Source: Brumimicrobium glaciale
Lineage (GTDB): Bacteria; Bacteroidota; Bacteroidia; Flavobacteriales_D; Crocinitomicaceae
Assembly (NCBI RefSeq): GCF_004152935.1
Contig: NZ_SETE01000005.1
Span: forward strand, 310,001-374,000
DNA: 64,000 bases
Reading direction: 5' to 3'
Shown here one piece after another: positions 53,905 through 61,977 of the stretch. Numbering within the stretch: position 1 is the stretch's first letter; each line of letters opens with the position of its first letter. The notes under the pieces are model-generated. The model saw only the letters and a list, made by a program, of their open reading frames with translations, was not told the DNA's origin and did not search any database. A program made the translations under genes and the position numbers.

Positions 53905-55815
53905 TTACATTCTATTCGGAACGTTAATTCCTAACAAACGCATTGCTGTATGGATTACTTTCCCTGTATTTTGACTGATTAATATTCGTGCATTTTTCAA
54001 TGCTATATTTTCTTCTTTCATCACACTAAATGCCTGATAAAATGAATTGTAATTTTTAACTAATTCGAAAGTATAATTCGCAATTAATGCTGGACTGTAA
54101 TTCTGTCCTGCCTCTTTAATTACCACTGGAAATTCACTCAATTGTTTAATTAATTCCTTTTCTGCATGATCAATTGCCATTTCCTTTTCAGGATTTACCA
54201 ATTCAACTTTCGTCATTAATGAATTAATTCTTGCGTAAGCATACTGAATAAATGGTCCAGTATTTCCGTTTAATTCAATTGATTCATCTGGATTAAACTT
54301 CATGCGTTTTTGTGGATCAACTTTCAGTAAATAATACTTCAACCCACCCATTCCAATCATTTCGTAAAGACTTTCACGCTCGGCATCCGTCATTCCATCA
54401 AGGTGACCACGTTCCTTCGTGCTTTCTTTCGCCATTGAAACAACTTCTTCCATCAAATCATCAGCATCCACTACTCTACCTTCACGAGATTTCATTTTAC
54501 CATCTGGCAAATCTACCATTCCATAAGATAAATGGAAACAGTTTTTTGCCCAGTCGTAACCGAGTTTCTTGAGAATTAAAAACAATACTTGAAAGTGATA
54601 ATCTTGTTCGTTTCCAACCGTATAGATTACTCCATTCAAATTTGGAAAATCTTTGAAACGATCAATTGCAGTCCCAATATCTTGGGTCATATAAACTGCT
54701 GTTCCGTCGGCACGTAAAACTAATTTTTCATCTAAACCTTCGTCTGTTAAGTCAACCCAAACAGAGCCATCGTCTTTTTTAAAGAAAACACCTTTTTCTA
54801 AACCTTCTGTTACATGATCTTTTCCAATCAAGAATGTTTCAGATTCATAATAGATCTTATCGAAATCAACTTCCATTCGGTTATAGGTCTTATCAAAACC
54901 AACATAAACCCAATTATTCATTGTTTCCCAAAGTTTTCTTGCTGCTGGTTCGTTGGCTTCCCATTTCAACAACATTTCACTTGCATCTTTGGTCAATTGA
55001 GCAAACGGAACAGCAAAAGCTGCAATTTTTCGATAAATCCCTTCTTTCTTTTTGTCGTCTTCTGAAGCTTCGTAAGCTGTAAACAAACCTGGTAATTTTT
55101 CTTTTGCTTCTTCTGGAATTGTAGAATTCGAATAATTATTCTCTTTCCATTGAGAAGTCATTTCGAATCCTTGAAGCGTAACTTGCTTATCAAATTCGAT
55201 ATAATATTTCCCTACAAAATGATCACCTTTCATTCCATTTGTTTCAGGAGTTTCTCTTTTACCACTTGCATCTTTCGTTGCAAATTGCTCCCAAGCCACC
55301 ATACTTTTACAAATATGAATTCCACGGTCGTTAATAATTTGTGTTTTAACCACCTCGTGACCATTTGCTTTTAAAATCTCAGAAACACTATATCCTAAAA
55401 AGATATTACGCATGTGACCCAAATGCAATGGTTTGTTTGTATTTGGCGAAGAATATTCTACCATAAACATCTTACCAGAAAGCGCTGCTGCACAACCGAA
55501 GTTTTTGTCCTCTGTCATTTTAAAAAGTTCATTCTTCCAAAATGCATTGGTCAAATTAAGGTTCAAAAATCCACTTACGACATTATAACTTTCAACTTCT
55601 TCTAATTCTTCTTTCAGAAAACGTCCGATATCTTCACCAACTATTGCAGGAGAAGATTTCAATATTTTCACAAATGGAAAAACAACCAAAGTCATATCTC
55701 CATCTACATCTTTTCTTGTCTTTTGAAATTGAATTAATTTCTCGTCAATTTTTACTCCAAAAACCGACAGACTATTCTCAAGCAATAATGCTTTAATTTT
55801 GTTTTCCATTTTCAA
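53905..55815 (-). CDS. argS: Arginyl-tRNA synthetase
   Basis: A 636-residue class I synthetase charging tRNA-Arg. The HIGH-equivalent is HLGH in PNTNKPLHLGHMRNI, the KMSKS-like loop is KMKSREG, and the C-terminus is a DALR anticodon-binding domain (NGNTGPFIQYAYARINSLM, ending RLLGINVPNRM). The N-terminal Arg-S domain is present. It is longer than the usual 550-590 residues, with an insertion around 180-290 (ASGKRETPETNGMKGDHFVG) typical of Bacteroidota forms. It follows the arginase gene by 5 bases. Confidence 0.93.
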   Translation of the reverse strand: MKMENKIKALLLENSLSVFGVKIDEKLIQFQKTRKDVDGDMTLVVFPFVKILKSSPAIVGEDIGRFLKEELEEVESYNVVSGFLNLNLTNAFWKNELFKMTEDKNFGCAAALSGKMFMVEYSSPNTNKPLHLGHMRNIFLGYSVSEILKANGHEVVKTQIINDRGIHICKSMVAWEQFATKDASGKRETPETNGMKGDHFVGKYYIEFDKQVTLQGFEMTSQWKENNYSNSTIPEEAKEKLPGLFTAYEASEDDKKKEGIYRKIAAFAVPFAQLTKDASEMLLKWEANEPAARKLWETMNNWVYVGFDKTYNRMEVDFDKIYYESETFLIGKDHVTEGLEKGVFFKKDDGSVWVDLTDEGLDEKLVLRADGTAVYMTQDIGTAIDRFKDFPNLNGVIYTVGNEQDYHFQVLFLILKKLGYDWAKNCFHLSYGMVDLPDGKMKSREGRVVDADDLMEEVVSMAKESTKERGHLDGMTDAERESLYEMIGMGGLKYYLLKVDPQKRMKFNPDESIELNGNTGPFIQYAYARINSLMTKVELVNPEKEMAIDHAEKELIKQLSEFPVVIKEAGQNYSPALIANYTFELVKNYNSFYQAFSVMKEENIALKNARILISQNTGKVIHTAMRLLGINVPNRM

Positions 55816-55820
55816 TTAAT

Positions 55821-56780
55821 CTATGCTTTTTTTTCAGCAACTTCTAAAACTTCTTTCATTAAATGATAAGCTACCTCGGCCATGTGATTTGTTTTTTCAT
55901 CCAAACAAGGGTTCACTTCAACAAATTCAATACACTTCACTTTTGGATGAGCAGCATAATACCTTAATAATGCACTTGCTTCTTCGGGTGTTAAACCATG
56001 AGGAACAGGAGTTCCAGTTCCGTGAGATACGATATCTGGATCCATAGAGTCTACATCAAAAGAAATATAAATCTCATCGCATGCAGCATACTTCAATTCC
56101 AGACGATCAATGACTTTCTGGACACCTACTGTTCTTAGTTCATCAACAGAAATATTCTTAATTCCTTTGCGCTCCATTAGTTCAACCTCTGGAGTTTCAA
56201 GGTCACGCAAACCTATAAAACCAAGATCCTCTGCTAATATTTTCGGAGCAATGCCACCTGTGTTTTTTAATTCATTCCAAAATTTAATAGTATCTGGAAG
56301 TGGATCATTTTGTTTTGATTCTAAATTATCTTCATTTAAAGCTGTTGCCAAAGGCATTCCGTGCATATTTCCAGAAGGAGTTGTGTATGGTGTATGCAAA
56401 TCTCCATGCGCATCAATCCATAAAGCACCCAATCTATTTTGAGGATTTGCTACTTTCAACCCAGCAATTGTTCCACCTGCAGAACCATGATCTCCAGCAA
56501 TTACAATTATAAAATCGTTCTTTTTTCGTTCTCTACTAACAACCTCAGCCACATTTTTATATACAGTGGCCAATCCGTCTGCTCTTTTCCCCCATTTTAA
56601 AATAGTTGGTTGATCCAACAAATGATTCATCGTTTTCACGTAATGAATAGGATATTTGGAAAATAAAAAATTTCCTGAATTATCGTCTGCAACACGTATC
56701 GCACCAGGACCTAAACTTGCTCCACGTGTTCCTGCTGAAATTTCTGAATCGTTGATGATATATGCTATTGATTTTGCCAT
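55821..56780 (-). CDS. Arginase
   Basis: A 319-residue ureohydrolase with the binuclear manganese ligands of the family: GDHGSAGG, WIDAHGDLHTP and SFDVDSMDP. The motif TPSGNMHGMPLA and VSHGTGTPVPHGLTPEEA favour arginase over agmatinase or formimidoylglutamase. It would convert arginine to ornithine and urea in the cytoplasm. It is first in a minus-strand operon with argS 5 bases downstream, an unusual pairing of arginine breakdown with arginine charging. A promoter box lies upstream. Confidence 0.87.
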   Translation of the reverse strand: MAKSIAYIINDSEISAGTRGASLGPGAIRVADDNSGNFLFSKYPIHYVKTMNHLLDQPTILKWGKRADGLATVYKNVAEVVSRERKKNDFIIVIAGDHGSAGGTIAGLKVANPQNRLGALWIDAHGDLHTPYTTPSGNMHGMPLATALNEDNLESKQNDPLPDTIKFWNELKNTGGIAPKILAEDLGFIGLRDLETPEVELMERKGIKNISVDELRTVGVQKVIDRLELKYAACDEIYISFDVDSMDPDIVSHGTGTPVPHGLTPEEASALLRYYAAHPKVKCIEFVEVNPCLDEKTNHMAEVAYHLMKEVLEVAEKKA

Positions 56781-56812
56781 GACAATATGTTTTCTTTGAG
56801 TTTGAATTAATG

Positions 56813-56820
56813 CAAAGATA
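56813..56820 (-). promoter_or_regulatory. Arginase operon promoter -7 box
   Basis: On the minus strand TATCTTTG, an exact TAnnTTTG match, lies 32 bases before the arginase ATG. Confidence 0.55.
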
Positions 56821-56877
56821 AAAAAATCATAGTTAATTTCTTCATAAAGTGAGACGCGAATAACTTCTCCGTGAAGA

Positions 56878-56911
56878 TTTGAAACTTAGGCGAAAATTTG
56901 TTTTAAATTTG
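56878..56911 (+). promoter_or_regulatory. Promoter of the DUF4412 lipoprotein
   Basis: TTTG at 56878-56881 is followed after 22 bases by TAAATTTG (56904-56911), close to the Bacteroidota two-part promoter; the ATG follows 27 bases later. Confidence 0.6.
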
Positions 56912-56938
56912 TCAAGAAATATTCATCTTTAATTCTTC

Positions 56939-57571
56939 ATGATAAAAGCACTTTCATACATAGTTTTACTTTTTATTTTCATCGCTTGTTCTACTCCTAA
57001 GCCAAGTATTGAAAACTTTGAAGGGAAATTGGTTTACACTATTTCTTCGGACCTAAATAATCCAGACATAACAGACAGCATCAACTACCAAGTGATTTAT
57101 GCAAAGGATTCTATGCTAAGAATTGATAATTTCACTCCTATCGGAAAACAAGTTTACATTAAACATATCCCGAAAAACAAAGCTTATATTTTAATGGATA
57201 TAGGAATGAAAAAAGTGGCCATTCAAACCATAGCTGATACTTTAGAAAACGATAATAGATATTTATTTAAGAAAGCTTTTGGAAAAGATAAATTTGCTGG
57301 CAGGAAGGCTAAGAATATTCACGTTACCGATACGATGTATGACACTACAATGACTATGAACTATTTGGAGGGAATTCCTGCTAAATATTCAACAGCAATA
57401 GATGGAATGCCTGGTTTACCAGTAAACTATTCAATTAACTCTAGTGGAATGTGGATCAATTACCAACTTAAAACTATTGAAGAACGCGCTATAGACATTG
57501 ATATTTTTGGAATTCCATCGGAATATGAAATCATCACATTGGATGAGTTCATCAACTTAATAAAGGACTAA
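56939..57571 (+). CDS. DUF4412-like lipoprotein
   Basis: A 210-residue SPII lipoprotein (FIFIAC, Cys17). The body resembles DUF4412-type proteins: FEGKLVYTISSDLNNP, AKDSMLRIDNF, KAYILMDIGMKKVAI, KAFGKDKFAGRKAKNIHVTD. It is probably a periplasmic beta-sheet protein anchored to a membrane; function unknown. It lies just upstream of ftsK but has its own promoter. Confidence 0.7.
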   Translation: MIKALSYIVLLFIFIACSTPKPSIENFEGKLVYTISSDLNNPDITDSINYQVIYAKDSMLRIDNFTPIGKQVYIKHIPKNKAYILMDIGMKKVAIQTIADTLENDNRYLFKKAFGKDKFAGRKAKNIHVTDTMYDTTMTMNYLEGIPAKYSTAIDGMPGLPVNYSINSSGMWINYQLKTIEERAIDIDIFGIPSEYEIITLDEFINLIKD

Positions 57572-57626
57572 CAGCAAATTGTGAATAGCCTTAGGGGAAC
57601 TTCTATAAACTAACGAATTCATTCCT

Positions 57627-57634
57627 TATATTCG
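57627..57634 (+). promoter_or_regulatory. ftsK promoter -7 box (variant)
   Basis: TATATTCG differs from TAnnTTTG at one position and lies 24 bases before the ftsK ATG. Confidence 0.4.
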
Positions 57635-57658
57635 CAAAATAAATCTGCAGCAAATCGA

Positions 57659-60217
57659 ATGGCAAAAGGAAACGTATTAAAACAAAAAGACAAGAAAAAG
57701 ATAAAAGAGACTACTGCTAAATCTAAAAATAGCAGATCTTTCTCTTCTCTTTACGCTAAAGTTGACCGCAGAAAAGCAAAATCAATAAGTGGTGCTATCC
57801 TTCTTTTGCTCTCAATTTATCTATTTATCGCGTTCACTTCTTACTTATTTAGTTGGAAAGAAGATCAAGATTTAATTATTTCTACAACATTTTTTAATTT
57901 TATTTTTAGTAGCCCAGATATCGAAGTAACCAACTGGCTAGGTAAATTTGGTGCGTGGACAGCTCATCTTTTCATGTTCAAATGGTTTGGAATAGCATCG
58001 TTTGCATTTAGCTTTTTATTATTAATTACAGGAGTTAGACTTTTACTTAACATCAGAATATTACCTCTTCGCAAAACGTACCTTGTAACTTTCATCGGAA
58101 TCATTTGGTTTTCTACCTTTTTAGGATTGATGACTTCTCGTGTTAATTATTTAGGTGGATCATTTGGTTATGCAATAAAGGAATGGTTAACCTCTGCTCT
58201 GGGACTTTTCGGAGCTATCCTATTAATTCTTGTTTTATTGTTTGTAGCTGTTGTAGCGCTTTTCAATCCTGATTTTAAAGCAATATTCCAAAAGTACTTT
58301 CCTAAAAAAGAAAACTCAACTTCCGCAGACAAAAATAATAATGCATTTGCTCATAGTGAAGAAGAAGACGATTTAGACGAAGAGGAAATCGATGAGGAAG
58401 ATCTAGAAGAAGATGAAGAGTATGAAGTCTCTTTTAAAGACGACAATATTGACCAAGACGAGCAGGAAGACGACGAGGAAGATATAGAAGAAAATGAGGA
58501 GGAGAACATTGAAATTGATGAAGAAGCTGAAAGTGACGATGACTTTGAGGTTATAACAAAGAAAGAAGAACAAGAATCTCCGATTGTTAAGCCACAAAGT
58601 GAAATTGAAGAAAATGAGGCCGATGAAAACGAATTTTCTGTTGAAGTTCCTAAAAACGAAAAAGAGCTTACTGATAAAGATTTAAACAAAATGGTTGAAG
58701 ATTTTGGACCGTATGATCCAAAACTTGACCTAGCTAGCTACACTCCGCCAACAATAGATCTATTAAGAAAATTTGAAAGTAATCAAGGAGGTGTAACGAA
58801 AGAAGAACTAGAACAGAATAAGGACAACATTGTAAATACTTTAGCGAATTATAAAATTGATATCGCGAAGATTAAGGCGACAATTGGTCCTACAGTGACA
58901 TTATATGAAATTGTTCCAGCACCAGGGGTTAGAATTTCTAAAATAAAGAATCTTGAAGATGATATTGCCTTGAGTTTAGCTGCTCTTGGAATTCGTATTA
59001 TTGCTCCTATTCCTGGGAAAGGAACAATTGGAATTGAGGTTCCAAACAGTAATCCGGAAATTGTGAGTATGCGTTCTTTAATCGCCTCTGAGAAATTCCA
59101 AAGCTCAAAAGCTGAACTACCTATTGTATTAGGAAAGACAATAACAAACGAAACATTCACCTTTGATTTGGCTAAAATGCCTCACCTGTTAGTAGCTGGA
59201 GCAACTGGTCAAGGTAAATCTGTTGGATTAAATGCTATTCTTGTTTCCTTACTATATAAGAAACACCCATCTCAAGTAAAATTCGTTTTAATTGACCCGA
59301 AGAAAGTAGAGTTAACCCTATTTAATAAAATTGAGCGTCATTTCTTAGCCAAATTACCTGGAGAAGAAGAAGCTATAATAACGGATACTTCAAAAGTAGT
59401 GAATACCTTAAATTCATTATGTATTGAAATGGATGAACGTTATGATTTATTGAAACTTGCGCAAACGAGAAACATAAAAGAATACAACGATAAATTTGTT
59501 CAACGAAAATTAAATCCTGAAAATGGTCACCGCTATATGCCTTATATAGTAGTACTCATTGATGAGTTTGCAGATTTGATCATGACAGCAGGAAAAGAAG
59601 TTGAACATCCAATAGCTCGTTTAGCACAACTTGCTCGTGCAATTGGAATTCACTTAATCGTTGCAACTCAACGTCCGTCTGTAAACGTAATTACGGGTAT
59701 GATTAAAGCTAACTTCCCAGCCAGAATTGCTTTCCGTGTACTATCTAAAATTGATTCTCGAACTATTTTGGATACCTCTGGAGCAGATCAATTAATTGGA
59801 AAAGGGGATATGTTAATCTCTACAGGAAATGAAGTTATTCGTTTACAATGTGGATTTGTTGACACACCTGAGGTAGAAGCAATTTGTGATTTCATAGGAA
59901 ACCAAAGAGGTTATCCAGAAGCAATGATGCTACCTGAGTATGTTGGAGAAGGTGCTGAAGGAACCACTTTAGATGTTGATGACGAACTTGACGAAAAATT
60001 CTTTGATGCTGCTCAAATTATTGTAACACACCAGCAAGGTTCGGCAAGTTTACTTCAGCGAAAATTAAAGTTGGGATACAATCGTGCTGGAAGAATTGTT
60101 GATCAATTGGAAGCACATGGAATAATTGGACCATTCCAAGGAAGTAAAGCCAGAGACGTACTTATACCGACAGATGAAGCACTAAATCAACACCTTAACG
60201 AGAAAGGTTTGCGTTAA
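57659..60217 (+). CDS. ftsK: DNA translocase FtsK
   Basis: An 852-residue divisome DNA pump. Four membrane helices lie within residues 40-200, followed by a linker of about 100 residues that is almost all Asp/Glu (about 225-330), then the motor with LLVAGATGQGKSVGLNAI (Walker A GATGQGKS 514-521) and VVLIDEFADLIM (Walker B). The C-terminal gamma domain is a winged helix (ASLLQRKLKLGYNRAGRIVD) for reading orienting sequences. It clears chromosome ends from the closing septum. lolA follows, as is common in Bacteroidota. Confidence 0.94.
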   Translation: MAKGNVLKQKDKKKIKETTAKSKNSRSFSSLYAKVDRRKAKSISGAILLLLSIYLFIAFTSYLFSWKEDQDLIISTTFFNFIFSSPDIEVTNWLGKFGAWTAHLFMFKWFGIASFAFSFLLLITGVRLLLNIRILPLRKTYLVTFIGIIWFSTFLGLMTSRVNYLGGSFGYAIKEWLTSALGLFGAILLILVLLFVAVVALFNPDFKAIFQKYFPKKENSTSADKNNNAFAHSEEEDDLDEEEIDEEDLEEDEEYEVSFKDDNIDQDEQEDDEEDIEENEEENIEIDEEAESDDDFEVITKKEEQESPIVKPQSEIEENEADENEFSVEVPKNEKELTDKDLNKMVEDFGPYDPKLDLASYTPPTIDLLRKFESNQGGVTKEELEQNKDNIVNTLANYKIDIAKIKATIGPTVTLYEIVPAPGVRISKIKNLEDDIALSLAALGIRIIAPIPGKGTIGIEVPNSNPEIVSMRSLIASEKFQSSKAELPIVLGKTITNETFTFDLAKMPHLLVAGATGQGKSVGLNAILVSLLYKKHPSQVKFVLIDPKKVELTLFNKIERHFLAKLPGEEEAIITDTSKVVNTLNSLCIEMDERYDLLKLAQTRNIKEYNDKFVQRKLNPENGHRYMPYIVVLIDEFADLIMTAGKEVEHPIARLAQLARAIGIHLIVATQRPSVNVITGMIKANFPARIAFRVLSKIDSRTILDTSGADQLIGKGDMLISTGNEVIRLQCGFVDTPEVEAICDFIGNQRGYPEAMMLPEYVGEGAEGTTLDVDDELDEKFFDAAQIIVTHQQGSASLLQRKLKLGYNRAGRIVDQLEAHGIIGPFQGSKARDVLIPTDEALNQHLNEKGLR

Positions 60218-60300
60218 TTGATGTTAATGTCATTTATTTAGGAAATATTACCATTAAATTTGGCATAGTTTATGTCATAACCATTTCAAAATTATAAAAT

Positions 60301-60939
60301 ATGAAACACTTATTAATTGCAGTTTTGTTTATCACAAGTTCAATATTTGCGCAATCAGATCAAAAATCTGAGCAAATTCTTAGCGAAATGTCTTCTGAGA
60401 TCAAGAAGATGAATTCGTTTTATATTGAATTTACAATGAACGTCAAAAACCCAGCAACGGGAGAAGATTCAAATCAAAAAGGAATAGGTTATGTGAAAGG
60501 TAATAAATACTACGCTTCACTAGGTCAAAACACTTTGGTTTCTAATGCTGTAAAAAACTGGACCATTGTTAAGGAAGAGAAAGTAACATATCAAAGTGAT
60601 GTTGATTTAGACAATGACGAATCGATGAATCCTAAAAAACTAATGACTATTTGGGAAGAAGGTTTTAAAAACAAGTACGATCAAGAAACTACGATGAACG
60701 GTAAAAAGGTTCACCAAATAAGTCTCTACCCTCTTAAACCAAGTGAGGTAAACTATCATACAATTGTTTTATACGTTGAAGCAAGCAATAACCAATTGCT
60801 AAAAGCAATTATGAAAACAAAGGATGGAAGTACAATGACCTACTCAATCGACGTATTTGAAAAAAACAAATCGGTTCCTGATAGCAAATTTGTTTACAAT
60901 CCACAAAACTTCCCAGGATACCAACTGATTAGAGATTGA
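60301..60939 (+). CDS. lolA: Outer membrane lipoprotein carrier protein LolA
   Basis: A 212-residue periplasmic protein with a signal peptide to about residue 17 (FITSSIFAQ). The fold pattern of LolA is visible: ILSEMSSEIKKMNSFYIEFT, GIGYVKGNKYYASL, a central region with LMTIWEEGFKNKY, and LLKAIMKTKDGSTMTYSIDV. It should ferry lipoproteins from the inner to the outer membrane, which fits the many lipoproteins encoded in this window. It lies 83 bases after ftsK, and a strong terminator follows. Confidence 0.87.
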   Translation: MKHLLIAVLFITSSIFAQSDQKSEQILSEMSSEIKKMNSFYIEFTMNVKNPATGEDSNQKGIGYVKGNKYYASLGQNTLVSNAVKNWTIVKEEKVTYQSDVDLDNDESMNPKKLMTIWEEGFKNKYDQETTMNGKKVHQISLYPLKPSEVNYHTIVLYVEASNNQLLKAIMKTKDGSTMTYSIDVFEKNKSVPDSKFVYNPQNFPGYQLIRD

Positions 60940-60948
60940 TAGATATTT

Positions 60949-60986
60949 AACAAGACCATTTCCCTAATAAAAATGGTCTTGTTATC
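60949..60986 (+). terminator. Terminator after lolA
   Basis: AACAAGACCATTT (60949-60961) and AAATGGTCTTGTT (60971-60983) form a perfect 13-bp stem with a 9-nt loop, the strongest simple stem in this part of the window. The long T tract is missing. Confidence 0.8.
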
Positions 60987-61162
60987 CTTCAAAAACCTTT
61001 TCATTCTAGGTAAAAGTCTAAATCTTCTAATTTTAGATAATTGATCATTACATTAAGTAAACTTATCACACCCTTTAATAACTAAGCAGAACATATTGAC
61101 AACATTTTCAACTTATTGAGAAACTGAGGAGTTCAAATAAATTCTTATAAAGTAAAATTGTT

Positions 61163-61170
61163 TATATTTG
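61163..61170 (+). promoter_or_regulatory. Promoter -7 box of the polysaccharide export locus
   Basis: TATATTTG is an exact TAnnTTTG match 19 bases before the ATG at 61190, where a probable exopolysaccharide operon begins. Confidence 0.6.
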
Positions 61171-61189
61171 CCATCTTGAAATAACTTTT

Positions 61190-61972
61190 ATGTACAAATC
61201 AATTACTCTTTCTATTCTCCTAATCAATCTTATATTGCTTAGCTCTTGCGGTACACATAAAAGAATGGTGTATTTCCAAACACATCAAGAAGACAGCACT
61301 GAAGTTCAAAACTCACAATATACACCAACATTTAAGCCCGATGACTTTATATCAGTTGTCGTGACAGCTAACGATTTACAAAGTGTTGTTCCATTTAACT
61401 TCCCTGCTACTGGAGGTACTCAAACTACGCAATCAGGATATTCATCAGGTTCACCAGCGAAACTGGGTTACTTAATTGATCCAGAAGGAATAGTTAATCT
61501 TCCAATATTGGGAAAAGTTAAACTAGGTGGTTTAAGTAGAACAGAAGCAACTGACCTTATTGAAAATAGACTTAGTAGTTTCTTAAAAAGTCCGGTTGTC
61601 AATATTCAGATTCAAAATTATAAAATAACGGTTTTAGGAGATGTTACCAAACCAGGTACCTACACTATACCCAATGAAAGAATTACTATTCTTGAAGCTA
61701 TTGGACTGTCTGGTGATCTCGGTATTACTGGTGTAAGGAATAACATACTTGTTATTCGAGATGAAAATGGAGAAAAAAAACAATACAGAGTAGATTTAAC
61801 TACAGATGAAGTGCTTACTTCACCGGTTTATTATCTTGAACAAAATGATGTTGTATACGTTGAGCCAAATAGCGCCAAAAGAACTGAAGGAACGTTTTGG
61901 AGATCCTCTGGAGGAATAATAATATCTTTGACCTCGTTAGTAATTACAACCATTACCCTAATCGTTAAATAG
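61190..61972 (+). CDS. Polysaccharide export outer-membrane lipoprotein (Wza-like)
   Basis: A 260-residue lipoprotein (LILLSSC, Cys20). It contains the polysaccharide-export domain (FKPDDFISVVVTANDLQSVV, GYLIDPEGIVNLPILGKVKL, then TEATDLIENRL) and an SLBB domain (ITVLGDVTKPGTYTIPNERI). A C-terminal hydrophobic helix (GGIIISLTSLVITTITLIV) spans the outer membrane in the Wza manner. It should form the exit channel for capsule or exopolysaccharide. The kinase/co-polymerase gene starts 5 bases after its stop. Confidence 0.9.
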   Translation: MYKSITLSILLINLILLSSCGTHKRMVYFQTHQEDSTEVQNSQYTPTFKPDDFISVVVTANDLQSVVPFNFPATGGTQTTQSGYSSGSPAKLGYLIDPEGIVNLPILGKVKLGGLSRTEATDLIENRLSSFLKSPVVNIQIQNYKITVLGDVTKPGTYTIPNERITILEAIGLSGDLGITGVRNNILVIRDENGEKKQYRVDLTTDEVLTSPVYYLEQNDVVYVEPNSAKRTEGTFWRSSGGIIISLTSLVITTITLIVK

Positions 61973-61977
61973 CCAAA

